Shown: positions 22,966-35,520 of the stretch, piece after piece
How the letters are laid out: every line of letters begins with the position of its first letter
How positions within the stretch are numbered: position 1 is the first letter of the stretch
Assembly: GCA_035578175.1 (NCBI GenBank)
Contig: JAQMRL010000003.1
Location: 97,199,969 to 97,263,968 of the forward strand
Direction of reading: 5' to 3'
Length of the DNA stretch: 64,000 nt
Origin: Catonia carolina
Taxonomy: Eukaryota > Arthropoda > Insecta > Hemiptera > Achilidae
Made by a program: the position numbers and the translations under genes
The notes under the pieces: model-generated
The model's database searches: none
The model's input: only the letters and a program-made list of their open reading frames with translations
Told to the model about the DNA's origin: nothing

Positions 22966-24624
22966 CAATATATATAATATATATAATTGAAATAGGCAAA
23001 ATATTTTTTTTAAATTTTCCTACATTTCTGTAACAATTTTATCACACCGAAATTGAAAACCGTAAAAATTAATAGCTTCTACGAAATATTTACAGTCAAA
23101 GGTCCTGCCCAAGATTTTGAAAATTTTTGAACCGTATTACGACTTAAAATAGACCAAAAACCATACTGATCAAACTTTAATCTTTTTAAAAGTCTTATAA
23201 AAACAAAACTTAATCATTAGCTACTCTAGTGTGGAATAAAACAATAGCAAAGGTATTTAACATGTTAAAATTTGTTTAGACTAAACAAGAATTGAAACTG
23301 GAACCTTCTCTTTTCTAGCCTAGAAAAATCTACTACGCACCACAAAGGTCATTCCTGTTACATCTCTTAGTCACATAACAATTAAGTCTTCATATTAAAC
23401 AAAACATAAACGCCTAGCCCAACAAAAATGTAATAAATTACAACCACACAAGTTAACTAAAATATGGACTATAAAATAATAAGTTTTAAATATAGTTTAA
23501 GATGAGGTGATATTAAATTTAATGTTCAGTTACACATAAAACATTAAGAACATTTAATAGGAATACAATAATTTATGAGGCTCATAAAATTTAAGACCAT
23601 AATACTTGTATCTATACCAAGGATTACAAAAATAATGTTACAATATATACCTTGTAAAATTACAAGAAATACAGTACGTCTTATTAAAATACTATCATGT
23701 AAGAGAAACGTAATTACGATACATTGTAATATTAACTTCAAGTCGGTATTAACCGAAAATTATTTATGTCCTTCTCATCTCAGATTATCGGAAGAAACTC
23801 CGAATTAACAATAAATATATCTCCGTCGTGTACAGGTGGAATGTTAACATAAATGCACTTGACCCGTTGGTTCTAGGCCATAAAAAAATTATTATATTAC
23901 CTCTTACATAATTGGTCATAACATAATATAATATGCGTGTCTGCACGCAAGTGAATGCCTTAGAATGACCCAAAAAGTTGGTCTAAGGAAACCAGATAAT
24001 TTTGAGAAAAATATACTTAGCATGATAATGGATCCGAAGATAGATGACAAAGAGGACAGGTTACGAGAAGAGAAGAATGATCAGAAAACGAAAAATGAAC
24101 ATTCTATGGATAAATTTGTAAAATAAATGACGAACAGTTGACGAAACAGTTTTAAAACATTAAACTATAAACCTAAGAATCAGATACGTAAGTATTTAAA
24201 AAAACAGAAATAAACCAAGAAAATGAAATGAACTCAATATGCAGAAAACTGATAAGCGACTTCAAGGGATTTCACGAAGAACAAAACCAGAACACCAGAT
24301 GAACGGAAAGGAGAAAAGCCTACAATGCAGAATGTTGGCTGCAAAAAAGGAGCTACCACAAATATCGAAAGTAGCTTCTACGTGTCTACACTTTAACAAA
24401 AACATAATCGGTTATGACTGAATGTTTAAAAACAGAAGAGATTGAAATGTACAAGCGACACTAATCAAAATTAATTCCTCCTAATAAAATGACTGCATGG
24501 TCAACAAAGAAACTAGTAATTCGTACAGTGAAAATAATGACACGCTATTTTTTGCTTTGAATACAGCCTACATTAGGAAAAATTATAAAGGGGATGTACA
24601 AACATTCCCTACATGAACAGATAA
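22966..24624. other. AT-rich intron, weak SINE B head at 23830-23925
   Basis: Most of this is unassigned. The stretch at 23830-23925 (acaggtggaatgttaacata, gcacttgacccgttggttct, aattggtcataaca) follows the first 100 bp of SINE B with many changes, so it is probably an old 5' fragment. Confidence 0.45.
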
Positions 24625-25400
24625 GAAAGAAAATCTAGTTTTCACGTCGATTATTAAAAATCGAATTTTGACGGAAATACGTTTTCACAAAAAAACACGT
24701 TGAACAAAAAAAAACATTTTTTAGCATTAGGTGTGTGTTGCGTGTGTGTGTTTGTTTGTTTGAGCAAAATATATCAAGAACGGAATAGCATACTAAGTTT
24801 AAACTTGGAAACTAAGTTACATATTAATTTTTTTTGCCCATACTGGCAGGTGAAGTATTAAATTAATTGCACTCGATCTGTTGGTTCAAGGGCTACAAAA
24901 AATAGTTCTGTTTCTTATCACATAGTCGACCAATTATATGACTGAACTATTTAATAACAGAAGAGGTAGAGGTGTAAAAGACACTAATCACAGATATCTC
25001 CTCTGAAGGTAATGAATTTCACTATACAGCCATACCCTGTGGTGAATAAAGTGAAGGTGTCATTTGCAGGTTGCAAAAGTGGATGCTTTTCGGAGGGCCT
25101 GGCATGTTGATAAGCATACTTTTTCAACTCGGTGAGGAAAGCAATTGTAAACCACCTCACTCCTCGTTTTTACTCAGTAAAATCTCAAGAGGTTCAAACC
25201 AGCCTTTCGGCGGTTGACCTAAACAATATTAATTTTCCTAAGTAACATTTTTATTAAAATCAATCATCCGGTTTAGTTCACCTCATTTACTTAATTTATT
25301 CGTGTGATTTTTCACAATTTGCAATTTTTTCAAAAAACGGCCCCCAAAAAAATCATTTAATATAGGTTACCTAAATAAGTTGTTATATATGTTATGAATT
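24625..25400 (+). repeat. interspersed repeat E, copy 2, split by SINE B
   Basis: The left part has the (GT)n tract (cgtgtgtgtgtttgtttgtt) followed by gagcaaaatat. The right part resumes at 25237 with atttttattaaaatcaatc and tttttcacaatttgcaattt, then ttcaaaaaacggc. That is the same order as in copy 1 (7100-7300). The interruption is exactly the SINE B at 24832-25225. Confidence 0.65.
24832..25225 (+). mobile_element. SINE B, full-length copy inserted in repeat E
   Basis: Runs from ttttgcccatactggcaggt to cggcggttgacctaaacaa. The 11-bp duplication ATATTAATTTT lies at 24821-24831 and 25226-25236. It has the ttcaactcggtgagg signature of one SINE B subgroup. Confidence 0.95.
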
Positions 25401-26664
25401 CCATTTATCCTTTTGGTGAAAATATTGAAATTACATATTATTAACTGAAATGTATTCAGGATACTTGGTATATTATAACCAGGTTTACTTTTAAGCCCAA
25501 TGAGGAAGTCAAAGGTAAATCACCTAATGTATTTGCATTACTACGTAAAATTTCAAAAATATTGGTGCTGGAAAAAGTAGAAATGCTTAACTGGTGAGGA
25601 GAAAAGGAAGAAGAAAAACTATGTAAAACTTCAATAAATTTGGGACTTAAAACGCTTGACTGATCACTTAAAACAACCATATAATATAAGTAAAGACTTA
25701 ACGAGAAATTTTTGGTAAATAATTAAGGAACAACAAAAAAACTTAATAGTTAATTTTTCAAAGATTTTATTGCTTTATAATTCTTTCTACTCTTAAAAAC
25801 AGTTCAAAATTTTGGCAAATTTACTCCTGTCATACAACAAAGATATAATGAAATGAAACATTTATGGACAACAAATTGAAGGAACAAAATATAAAAGTTA
25901 ATTGAATAACATTAATAAAAACTGGGAAACAGTATCATGAATGTGGCGTGTGCTATTATAACTGAATATAATGTAAAGGATAAAATTTCTTTTAGTTACA
26001 CTGTGTATATGTAGTAGTACATGTGTATAAAAGTAACATCGTATGTGGTAACCACTCATTACACAATAAAACTGAACTCATTATGATGCGCTTTTTTACT
26101 AACAATCAGTCAATCTTCATGTCAGATGGAAGACGTGGTTGTACGATTCTGATTTTACGTTGCAGTACAATAACATTCGTTTTTATATTAGTTAATAAGA
26201 ATATAAAATGCACATGCAAAAAAATGAGTGCAACAAAATAAAAATATACTAACAACGTTACCAAATGGCATTAAAAACAATTAACAAATATAATTGAAAA
26301 GTCAATATTTTACGTATTAAATGGGTACGTAATCAAACTAAAATTAATAACAGTTTGTTAAAGGCGAATAATATTTTATTAATTTATTATTTTTGTATCT
26401 CTGTCTATTTACGATCTGATCTCATAGAACAATAAGTAGATGTCCAGCGAGTGTTGAAATAACTAATTATTTCAACACTTTCACGTCAAGAACTAACGTA
26501 CGTATACGAGTGTGTGCAATCTTCTCTCAGTTTCACTGTTGTTTAAGGGATTGGTAGTTTCTGATGGTTTTCAAGTTGTGCTTGGTAACGAGTGCAAAAC
26601 TTCTGAATTTCTTCTAATGGTATAGAAGTGTTCGTGTCTCCGTGTGTTATAGTGTTAGATAAAT
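25401..26664. other. unassigned AT-rich intron
   Basis: No repeat family or credible coding frame identified. Confidence 0.45.
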
Positions 26665-27455
26665 ACCCATAACAGGCAGGTGAAGTGTTAAATTATTTGC
26701 ACTCAATCTGTTAGTGTCAGGGCTACAAAAATTAGTTGTTTCTTATCACATGTATTGTTTAGGTCAATAGCCGAAAGGCTGGTTTAAACCTCTAGAGGTT
26801 TTACTAAGTAAAAACGAGAAGTAAGGTGGTTTACTATTGCCTTCCTCACTAAGTTGAAAGAGTATGCTCATCAGCATGCCAGACTCTCCGAAAAGCATCC
26901 ACTTTTCACCCTGCAAATGACACCTTCACTTCATTCACCACATGGTCTGCCCGTATAGTGAAATTCATTACTCTTAGAGGAGATAACCCAGATTAGTGTC
27001 TTTTACACCTCCACCTCTTCTGTTCTTAAATAATTCAGTCATATAATTAGCTGACTATGTGATAAGAAACAGAACTATTTTTTGTACCCCTGGAACCAAC
27101 AGATCGAGTTCAATTAATTTAACATTCCACCCGCCCGTTATGGGAATTCTTATCACATGGTCAGCCAATTAAATGACTGAATCATTAAAAAACAGGAGGT
27201 AGAGGTGTATACACTAGTCAGAGTTGTCTCTGAGAGTAATGAATTTCATTATACAGCCAGACCATGTGGTGAATGAAGTGAAGGTGTCATTTGCAGGGTG
27301 GAAAGTAAATGTTTTTCATAGGGCTTGGCAAGGTGATAAGCATAATTTTGTAACTCAGTGAGGATGACATTGGTAAACCACTTCACTCCGCGTTGTTACT
27401 TAATAAAGCCTCTACAGGTTCAAACCAGCCTTTCGGCCGATGACCTAATCAACAA
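26665..27455 (+). mobile_element. SINE B, outer copy of a nested pair
   Basis: The 5' part (cccataacaggcaggtgaag to gtttcttatcacatg) ends at 26752. It resumes at 27147 with ttcttatcacatggtcagcc and runs to gccgatgacctaatcaacaa. The gap is filled by a second, inverted SINE B. The outer copy is older than the inner. Confidence 0.92.
26753..27146 (-). mobile_element. SINE B, inner copy inserted in another SINE B
   Basis: A full-length minus-strand copy of 394 bp lies between 13-bp duplications TTCTTATCACATG (26740-26752 and 27147-27159). It is closely similar to the 34143-34527 copy, sharing aagtaaaaacgagaagtaag. Confidence 0.96.
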
Positions 27456-27459
27456 TTAA

Positions 27460-28718
27460 AGTAATCTAAACCACTGACTCTTTTCTAATATTTATACATT
27501 TGATTAAACAAGTATTATAAAAAATGAATTATAGCATGATAAAAGTTAATATGATAGTATAGTTAGTAATGTAATGATTATATATGTCCTCTCTATGTAG
27601 ACTTTGGTATACTTTCCAAAATTTATTAATTTTTATGACATATAATTCATTAAGAAAAATGGTTATACTTAACTTAAAATTATTATACAATTTAGAAGAT
27701 TTTAAATTTTTGTTAAGTAGACATTAAAAATTTAATTTATGTGAAATTTACACTATCTTTATGAAAATAACTTATGACCATTTAATAAAAGAAGAGTTTA
27801 AAGCTTGTATCGCCCCATAAATAAAATTTGAATAATGAGGATGGTTAGTAATTTGACTTAAATTACCAATTAAAATATAAATAAACTATTTTCTAATATC
27901 TTTTCTAATTAATATACACATCCAACGGTTGTTACATTTCTAAAATAATACCAGTAATGGTGTATCGTTATTATCAATAACTCGTACAAGTTGTTAACTT
28001 TACAACTTTATTAAGAAAATAAAAGATTTCTACTACTAATTAGAAAGTTTCAACTTTCATTGTTTAATCCTTACGGATAATTAACTTTTAGAAAATAAAT
28101 TCACAATTTGTCTGCTTTTTTAAAATCCACAAAAACACTTTATTATTTTTTTAATAATATAGGTGTTTTTAAACTTACGTAATATCTTGGTAGCTGAACT
28201 AACAGCTAGATGTATACACAAATGCGCTTAAAATTTTAATTAAAAAGTTATGACTATTAAAGTATTTAGCACTGATTTCTGTTTCTTCATCGAGTAAAGC
28301 CGTACTTAAATTCTGGGAACATACATTATAGAATATAGTCTATTTATGATTTGTGACCTAACAATTACAAAAATATATTCTCAGAATCTTCATTAGTTTT
28401 TGAGAAAATCAGGGTGAGAACTGGTGGTTCAATACACACTTTTTGAGGTTTAGCGTAAAAATAACTTGGGTAAATACTAAATTAAGTCATCAATTGCATA
28501 CTTAAACTAGGTAATGAAATATTCTGAACTGATTTAGTTTTAGTAGTCTATAATATTTACTCCAAATATTTGATTAGAGTTGGGAGTCTTAAAATACTAA
28601 ATATTAATATCAATAAACACAAATGGATGGAGGGGTCAAGTTTAACTGATTTTCCCACAAAAAAACCCTTGAAAGCACTTAAGTACAAATCTGAGGGAAG
28701 TAGGACGTAGGGTAGGCC
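27460..28718. other. unassigned AT-rich intron
   Basis: Very AT-rich. No repeat or coding frame was identified. Confidence 0.5.
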
Positions 28719-28729
28719 ATAGAGGAGAT

Positions 28730-28876
28730 CGTTTTGTTTTTTTTTTTGGTTTTACGTCAGACTGTTTTATAATTGCTGCTAATGCAGACGGTGAAAAGGA
28801 TGATACATGAAGATGAGTAATTAAAAAATGCCAGACCTGACCGGGAATCGAACCCGGGACACCGGCGTAGAAGCCG
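28730..28876 (-). mobile_element. SINE D copy with 11-bp target duplication
   Basis: On the minus strand it has ggcttctacgccggtgtccc, box B GGGTTCGATTCCCGGTCAGG, then a body ending gcagcaattataaaacagtc, tgacgtaaaacc and an A-rich tail (T-run at 28731-28748 on the plus strand). It is flanked by perfect ATAGAGGAGAT repeats (28719-28729, 28877-28887). The tRNA-like 5' end is truncated relative to 42538-42709. Confidence 0.88.
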
Positions 28877-28887
28877 ATAGAGGAGAT

Positions 28888-29437
28888 GATCAGAGTCGGT
28901 TTATTGATCGGTGTGGACCGGAACAGGCATGTTTCACGAATGGGTATTCATAATGGAAGAAGTTAGAAATTAGTAAACAGTTTAATTCTGAGAACTCCAA
29001 ACGAAGTCAGTAAAAAAATAATTAATTTAAAAAAATTCCAAGGCGTTCCAAAACTTTTACAGAGTTTTCACTCGACGAATAGCTTTATGGGCATCGGAAA
29101 ATAGACACAATCGTAAAAAGTGTGGGGTTCGAGCAGAGACCTACTTAACGCTTACTTATGAGTCTTTGTTGAAAATGATATCTTAATCAACAAATTATAG
29201 AACACACTGCGGCTTTTTGGTCACCTGAAGTGTAAAATGTAAATCAATTTCTAGAATTGACATTTAGTTAGGTTAGTGTTTTATGTTCAGTGAATCAGTG
29301 TTGGAATATTTTTACTAAAGTTATGTTAGTACAATATATATATAATTTCTGATTTGGACACAATTTTTATTATTTCAGGTAAGAAAACTTATTTATTTAC
29401 GTTACTGTACTTGTATACGAAAGTTTTAACCCTTTAT
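28888..29437. other. unassigned intron
   Basis: Nothing recognised in the hth sense. On the plus strand, atttcaggtaagaaa at 29374-29388 looks like a splice-site pair but is antisense to the gene. Confidence 0.45.
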
Positions 29438-29448
29438 AGGGCAGTGCT

Positions 29449-29846
29449 TGCCCATAACGGGCAGGTGGAGCGTTAAATTAATTGCACTCAATCTGTTGGT
29501 TCCAGGTCTACAAAAAAAAAAAATAGTTCTGTTTCTTATCACATAGTCAGGCAATTGTATGACCGAATTATTTATGAACAGAAGAGGTGGAGTTGTAAAA
29601 GACACTAATCAGAGTTATCTCTTTTAAGAGTAATGAATTTCACTATACAGACAGACCCTGTAGTGAATGAAGTGAAGATGTCATTTGCAGGGTGGAAAGT
29701 AAGTGCGTTTCGGACGGCCTGGCATGCTGATAAGCATACTCTTTTAACTCAATGAGGAAGGCCATAGCAAACCACCTCACTCCTCCTTTTTACTTAGTAA
29801 ACCTCTAGAGGTTCAAACCAGCCTTTCGGCTATTGACCTTAACAAA
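29449..29846 (+). mobile_element. SINE B, full-length copy
   Basis: Runs from tgcccataacgggcaggtgg to ggctattgaccttaacaaa. An 11-bp duplication AGGGCAGT(G/A)CT lies at 29438-29448 and 29847-29857. This copy shows the family's structures well: a 5-bp stem at the 5' end (TGCCC/GGGCA), a palindrome AACCTCTAGAGGTT at 29800-29813 and a GCC-TTTC-GGC stem at 29821-29830. Confidence 0.95.
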
Positions 29847-29857
29847 AGGGCAGTACT

Positions 29858-31585
29858 ATGGGAAAAATATAAATGTTGTAAAATGTTAAACTTTGCTTAA
29901 CAGGGACTTGAATAATGTATTTCTAGTGCCAGAATAGTAAGATATTTATTTTTTTATGTTATGCCCTGGTAAGTATACTTACCATGGAACGTTTATTGAA
30001 ATGGGAATCACATAATATTTAGAGATAAAAATGCTTATCAAAACAACTTGTAGTAGGCCTACTACATAACAAAAAAAAGTAGTATAACTCATCTTAACTT
30101 TATATTAGCATCAATGTTTACTTTTCCTAAAAAACTACAATTTTCTAAGCACTGTACAAAAGTAACAACAATACAACACGGTAGCGTACGCTGTTATGAA
30201 TCCTTACCACATTCGTGCAACTCACAAAGCAAATGGTCGCTGCGCGCTAATTTCAAAATGTGGATAGCCTACTTACCAGAGAACATCTATAACACCATAA
30301 AATGGCAATAAGGTTCAACTGCAAAGCTTATTTTTAAATAATCGATCTTAATACCAGTGACAAGTATACTTACCAAAGACCTACAAAGGGTTAAAAAAAT
30401 GCGGTCGTATTAACAGAAAAGACCCCCATTTTAATATAAATATGTATTATTGACAAATATTAAAAGATAAATGTACAATATATGACTATTCTTTTAAAAG
30501 TTTTACTAAAATATACTCGTACTTTATTATCTAAATTTGTGTTACCTAAATAAATGATTCAAAAGGCCTGAAGGGTAGTAATTTTTTTAAACCGGTTGAT
30601 GATTATTTAAATAAGAATAAATTGATTACAAAACAATTAATTTATTTTTCTAAAAGATCGATTCTTTCAGACGTTTAAAATAAAACTAATTTAACAATAT
30701 TAAAATGTATTGTTAACATTATAAATAATAATCCTTTCAATTATTTGGTTATCATAACAAAATGTGTAGCCATTTTGTAAAAAATGTTAACGTATTTTAT
30801 ATAATATACTAAATATGGAGGTATTTTCTTTTTACCTTTTTTTTACCTACTTATTACATTTTTTATATATATTTTATCATGTAATTTGGCTTAAGGGGTT
30901 TTAAGGAAATATTAGCATAAATAATAAACACGCTAGGTAGGCCGACCAGTGTTGTTTTATTGTTACTGTATATAGTTATGTAGAATAAAAATACTAGCTG
31001 CTTGTGTTGTTAGTAGTCTGTTATACATAAGCCTTTCTCTTCTTTAACGTATTATTTTTCTTCTGCTTAAACGCTATAATACCTAGCCACTATTACCTTT
31101 ATCTGTTACACCCTGAAGGCTTTTTAAAACATACCATCTTCTAAGAGACGTTCTTCTTCAACAGGTATCACTATTAAAAAAAAGCCGCCATCTTTGATCA
31201 ACAGTTAATCGCTAATTTTTAAAATTTTTAAGTAAAATTATGAATATTTTAATATAAAATTAGAGTAAATTAAAGATGGAGCCTTCCTTTTTAAATACAA
31301 ATACATCCTTTCTTCTTCTTATAAAATACATATTATAAATATTAAAAAAAAATTTACGCTTGATAATTTATGTATTTTAACTTTTATTTGTTGTTTAGAT
31401 ATATGAATTAATAACCCGAGGGCTTCCACGAAAAACAAAATCAGAAAACCGGATGAATGGTACAGATGTAAAAAGCATACTATATTAAAATTCTGAGTGT
31501 GAGAGCTACAAAGAAAGTGTACAGAAATATCTACAGTTAAACTGTGGTACAAAATGACCCAATACAAAAATAATTAAGAACCTAT
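29858..31585. other. unassigned AT-rich intron
   Basis: No repeat or coding frame supported. A possible gene fragment near 30114-30311 has no recognisable domain. Confidence 0.4.
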
Positions 31586-31595
31586 TTCCTGTATT

Positions 31596-31990
31596 GTTGT
31601 TGTTTAGGTCAACAGCCAAAAGGCTGGTTTGAACCTGTAGAGATTTTACTAAGTAAAACGAGGAGTGAGGTGGTTTACCATTGCCTTCCTCACTGAGTGG
31701 AAAAGTACGCTTATCAGCATGCCGGGCCCTCTGAAAAGCACATATTTTCCACTCTGCAAATGACACTTTCACTTCATTCACCACAGGGTCTGGCTGTATA
31801 ATGAAATTCATTACTTTCAGAGGAGATAACTCTGATTAGTGTCTTTTACACCTCTACCTCTTCTGTTCTTAAATGATTCAGTCATTTAATTGGCTGACCA
31901 TGCGATAAGAAACAGAACTATTTATTTTAGCCCTTCAACTAACAGATTGAGTGTAAATAATTTGACACTCCACCTGTCTGTTATGGGCAA
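31596..31990 (-). mobile_element. SINE B, full-length minus-strand copy
   Basis: 395 bp between 10-bp duplications TTCCTGTATT (31586-31595, 31991-32000). The 3' tail appears as tgttgttgtttaggtcaaca on the plus strand. It belongs to the ttccactcagtgagg subgroup. Confidence 0.96.
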
Positions 31991-32000
31991 TTCCTGTATT

Positions 32001-33908
32001 ATAAATTATGAAAACATATTTCTTCTAAAAATTAAAATACGTATTGGTTAAAAACATTAATTTCAGAACCCTTTAATTTTAAAAAATTTTAACTTTGAAT
32101 CACATCCATTTTTACAATACAAACGTAAAATTTCATTAATACACAGCACGGCATTATACCAAGTCAAAAACTTTCCTTAATTTATTTTAATGTGTATTTA
32201 AACATTCAGTAATGATATGTGTGATCTTAAGGGATGTTTTGTATAACATAATAATTAATTAAGTTTATGGGTTACCAAAGAATGTAAATTTTGTAAACTG
32301 CATTTTGTTTAAATATTTGTTTCTTAAAATTGCGATATTTTCAATAACGTAGGTCTACAAATTTCAATAAAATTAAAACATGAATTTTTTAAACTCCAAT
32401 ACATTTCAGCGAGAAGTCGTTAAAGATTTACAAATTTCAAAGATTTAGAAGCCTTTTTGTAGGGGATCAAATTAAGGAACTAATTAAGGAACTATGGATC
32501 TACGTCGTCTAGTTTTTTAACAAATATTTTCTTGGGCAAGTGCACCAATTTTTACATTGAATTACATGTTGCTATATTCTGATACTAAACCGGAATACTG
32601 ACATACAGCATTTACACGCTTATTCCCGGAAATTCCTTTTTTTAATACAAATTACCCATTTTCTCAGAAACGATTAAAGCTAGTGAGCTGAAATTTTTAC
32701 CATTCATTCTATTAATAAAGTAGATGTTATGGTACTATAATTTATTGTGATTTCTCAAAAGTTGACCAACATAATTATTTGCTGAAAAAAATGTGAAAAT
32801 TTGTCACTTCAAAAAAAAAAATAATTTTTTTGAATTGTCAATACAAATTTATTATTCCAGTACAATAACATCTACAAAATATGAAGAACAAAATCCAAAA
32901 ATGTCACCTCTGTAGCTTAAATAATTTCTGAGAAAATACGTCTTAAATGTAAAGCCATTTCAACATGGAGAATCACAGGCTGGTCCTACTCCCCTTAAAA
33001 CATGTATAAAAGAAAAGGAAAATGGATTTAATTTGTAACTACAATTCCCTTATAATTTTATTCTAACTGAACATTAAATTCCTTTGAAGTAATTTTAACT
33101 GTTTATTTTTTCTGTAAAACTATAATCCTTTTAGTGTTAAATTGAACAACTTAATTTGAAAATACAGCAATAGTAAAAATGTTTTGTACAAAAACAGGCA
33201 GAGCTAGAAACGTTAATTTCAAAGAAATACAAGTAAAAAGAATTTAGAATTACAAAAGCAATGTTAATATTCAGTGATCCATGAAGATCTGCTTTAAAGG
33301 GGGTTTAAGAGAGAAAAATAGAGAGAGTATTACAGAATACAAGGGACCTTAGAAAGACTATAAGAAAGAAAACCGTAAGGGAGGTTTATAGAAGAGCAGA
33401 TTTTTAGAGGAATTGTGTCTGGTAAAGGCCACCCTGTATGTAGCTTCCGCCGGTTAAAGCTCAATAGTCACAATGGCATGAATACAATACACGCATCTTT
33501 ACACCTTCTTAATAAGAAAAAATAAATTCAAGAGGGGGATGTTTTTGGCGTCCCATGGAGGTCACCCCATCTTACTTACAGCTTGGCTTTACTTGACTTC
33601 TAAAATGGGACCAAATCAATGTGGTACGATTCAAGATTGAACCAATTTTATAAATTTCTATACTAAAAAACCTTCTAGGTAAATGCATTTTTTGTTAATT
33701 CTAGAAAATAAAAATTAATTTCTTGTAATAGTTTGTAAAATAGAAATAAATTAGTTAAATAATTTTAAACAATAAATTTTAAAGTTTAAATATTCTGATT
33801 AGTACTCAATTTTTGGGTCTTTAATTTTTATTAGGGTACCGAGCATAGAGCTACACAATTTCCGTATATAATTAATTTAACGGGCGGTAGGAGATTTTAC
33901 TTTCAGGA
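32001..33908. other. intron with a weak foldback region
   Basis: Around 32655-32745 and 32855-32945 the sequence forms imperfect inverted arms (attttctcagaaa, gtagatgttat). These may be the ends of a small unidentified DNA element, whose right side ends near cctactccccttaa at 32984-32997. The rest is unassigned. Confidence 0.35.
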
Positions 33909-34069
33909 GAAGAGGTTATTTAGAACAAGAAATACCTAGGTCACGGGCTAGTCGATTGGGATGGTCATCTAATCGCTCACGAAATTTACTGCAGAAGGGC
34001 GCAGTTAGTTCCTTTACTGTATTTTGAAATCGTCATGAAAGGGTTTTATGGCTTACATAAAAAGGAGAG
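33909..34069 (-). pseudogene. Jockey-like LINE tail, minus strand
   Basis: Minus-strand translation gives SPFYVSHKTLS, then VKELTAPFCSKFRERLDDHP and NRLARDLG. It is collinear with the tail at 308-722, and ends at the same CCTCTTC terminus. Stops are present. Short, 5'-truncated copy. Confidence 0.75.
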
Positions 34070-34142
34070 TTTATTGCTTGCATAAACACTTAATTTAAAA
34101 AATAAATACTGAATACGGAAATTCTCAAACTAATTTGGACTT

Positions 34143-34527
34143 GTTGTTGTTTAAGTCAACAGCCGAAAGGCTGGTTTGAACCTCTAGAGGTTTTACTAAG
34201 TAAAAACGAGAAGTAAGGTGGTTTACCATTGCCTTCCTCACTGAGTTGAAAGAATATGCTTATCAGCATGCCAGGCCCTCCGAAAAGCACTCACTTTCCA
34301 CCCTGCAAATGACACCTTCACTTCATTCACCACAGGGTCTGGCTGCATAGTGAAATTCATAACTCTCAGAGGAGATAACTCTGACTAGTGTCTTTTACAC
34401 CTCTACCTCTTCTGTTATTAAATAGTTCAGCCGTATAATTGACTGAGAGTGTGATAAGAAACAGAACTATTTTTTTAGCCCTGGACCAAACAGATAGAGT
34501 GCACTCCACCTGCCCGTTTTGGGCATC
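34143..34527 (-). mobile_element. SINE B, full-length minus-strand copy
   Basis: 385 bp between perfect 11-bp duplications AATTTGGACTT (34132-34142, 34528-34538). The hairpin CAGCC-GAAA-GGCTG lies at 34160-34173. Confidence 0.96.
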
Positions 34528-34959
34528 AATTTGGACTTATGTGATTAAATTAAGGGAAGGGTAAAAGCCATTCCGGCAAAGATTTTAATAAAAATTACTC
34601 AGATCATAGGATCATCATATTACTTACAAAGTATAATTACTATATAGAGATAGATATACAATGCCTATAATTCAACAAGAAATTTACACTCAGTAAACAT
34701 ATCAAAAAAGACTCAAAGCCCATAGATTCATCTAGCCATATTTATTCAAGACAATTCACACATTCATAACGTAAACATCCTTCCGACATAGTATTATAAG
34801 TAACAAGACATAAAAATCCGGTGTAAAACACACAACTTTCTTTTGCCAATGCAAATAATTAACAATATAACCTAACATTAGTAATAAAACATTAGAAATA
34901 AATAAAAAAGCTAACCTCAATAAACGTAGCCTAATTTTAATCACGAGTCAAAGACGCAA

Positions 34960-35520
34960 AATGATAACCAACCATAGTTTGGCTTTAAAATAAGGAAAAT
35001 CATTTTTTTCACGCTAAACTAGGCTCTGTAGAGAAAAACGCTCTAAATAAAAGTTGTAGAGCTCTTATTTTTCTATTAATCTGATTATACACTTTTGTCG
35101 TAAAATGCATATTAAGGCTGAAATCTAAAAAAATCGTTTACATATTTTTGTGAAAAAACAGAAAATCGCTAATTACCGCTAAACTAAGCGTTACACAAAA
35201 AATTGTTTGAAACAAAAGTTATAGGATTTAAAATTCTCTACAACTTTTATTGTATACATTTTTACGCTAAAATGCATATTAAAGTCGCAATCTTAAAACA
35301 ACAATTTTTTTACGAGAAATTAGCCTCGAGATATTCTGTTCACACAAAGAAAGAAACAAACAAACAAACAAACACACACACACAGACCAATCGCTAAGAA
35401 CATGTTTTTTGGGTTCAGGGGGTCTGAAAGCGTGTAGGCCTACATCTGGTGAAAACTCGAAATGAAAACAATACTTTCTTTCCTGTATATTCATATAGGC
35501 AAGGGAAAGTAAAAAGACTC
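34960..35520 (-). repeat. interspersed repeat E, inverted copy 3
   Basis: Inverted relative to 6966-7789. It carries the tacaacttttat modules, gagatattctgttcacaca, a (CAAA)n(CA)n tract at about 35347-35383, and agaacatgttttttgggttc, then ggggtctgaaagcgtgta. It ends at a tactttctttcctgtatatt block. Confidence 0.65.

Noticed and set aside
23990..24420. Possible LINE C-terminal tail (NFEKNILSMIMDPKID) and downstream open frame
   Set aside because: Only a faint resemblance to the FERKILR..YGP block, with no continuous second motif. Not strong enough to annotate.
29367..29388. ttatttcag/gtaagaaa on the plus strand, a strong recursive-splice-like motif
   Set aside because: The host gene is on the minus strand and no plus-strand gene is seen.
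29449..29846. SINE B as a Helitron (3' hairpin followed by CTAA)
   Set aside because: Copies have 10-13 bp target duplications and 5' truncations, and variable ACA tails. Helitrons make no target duplication.
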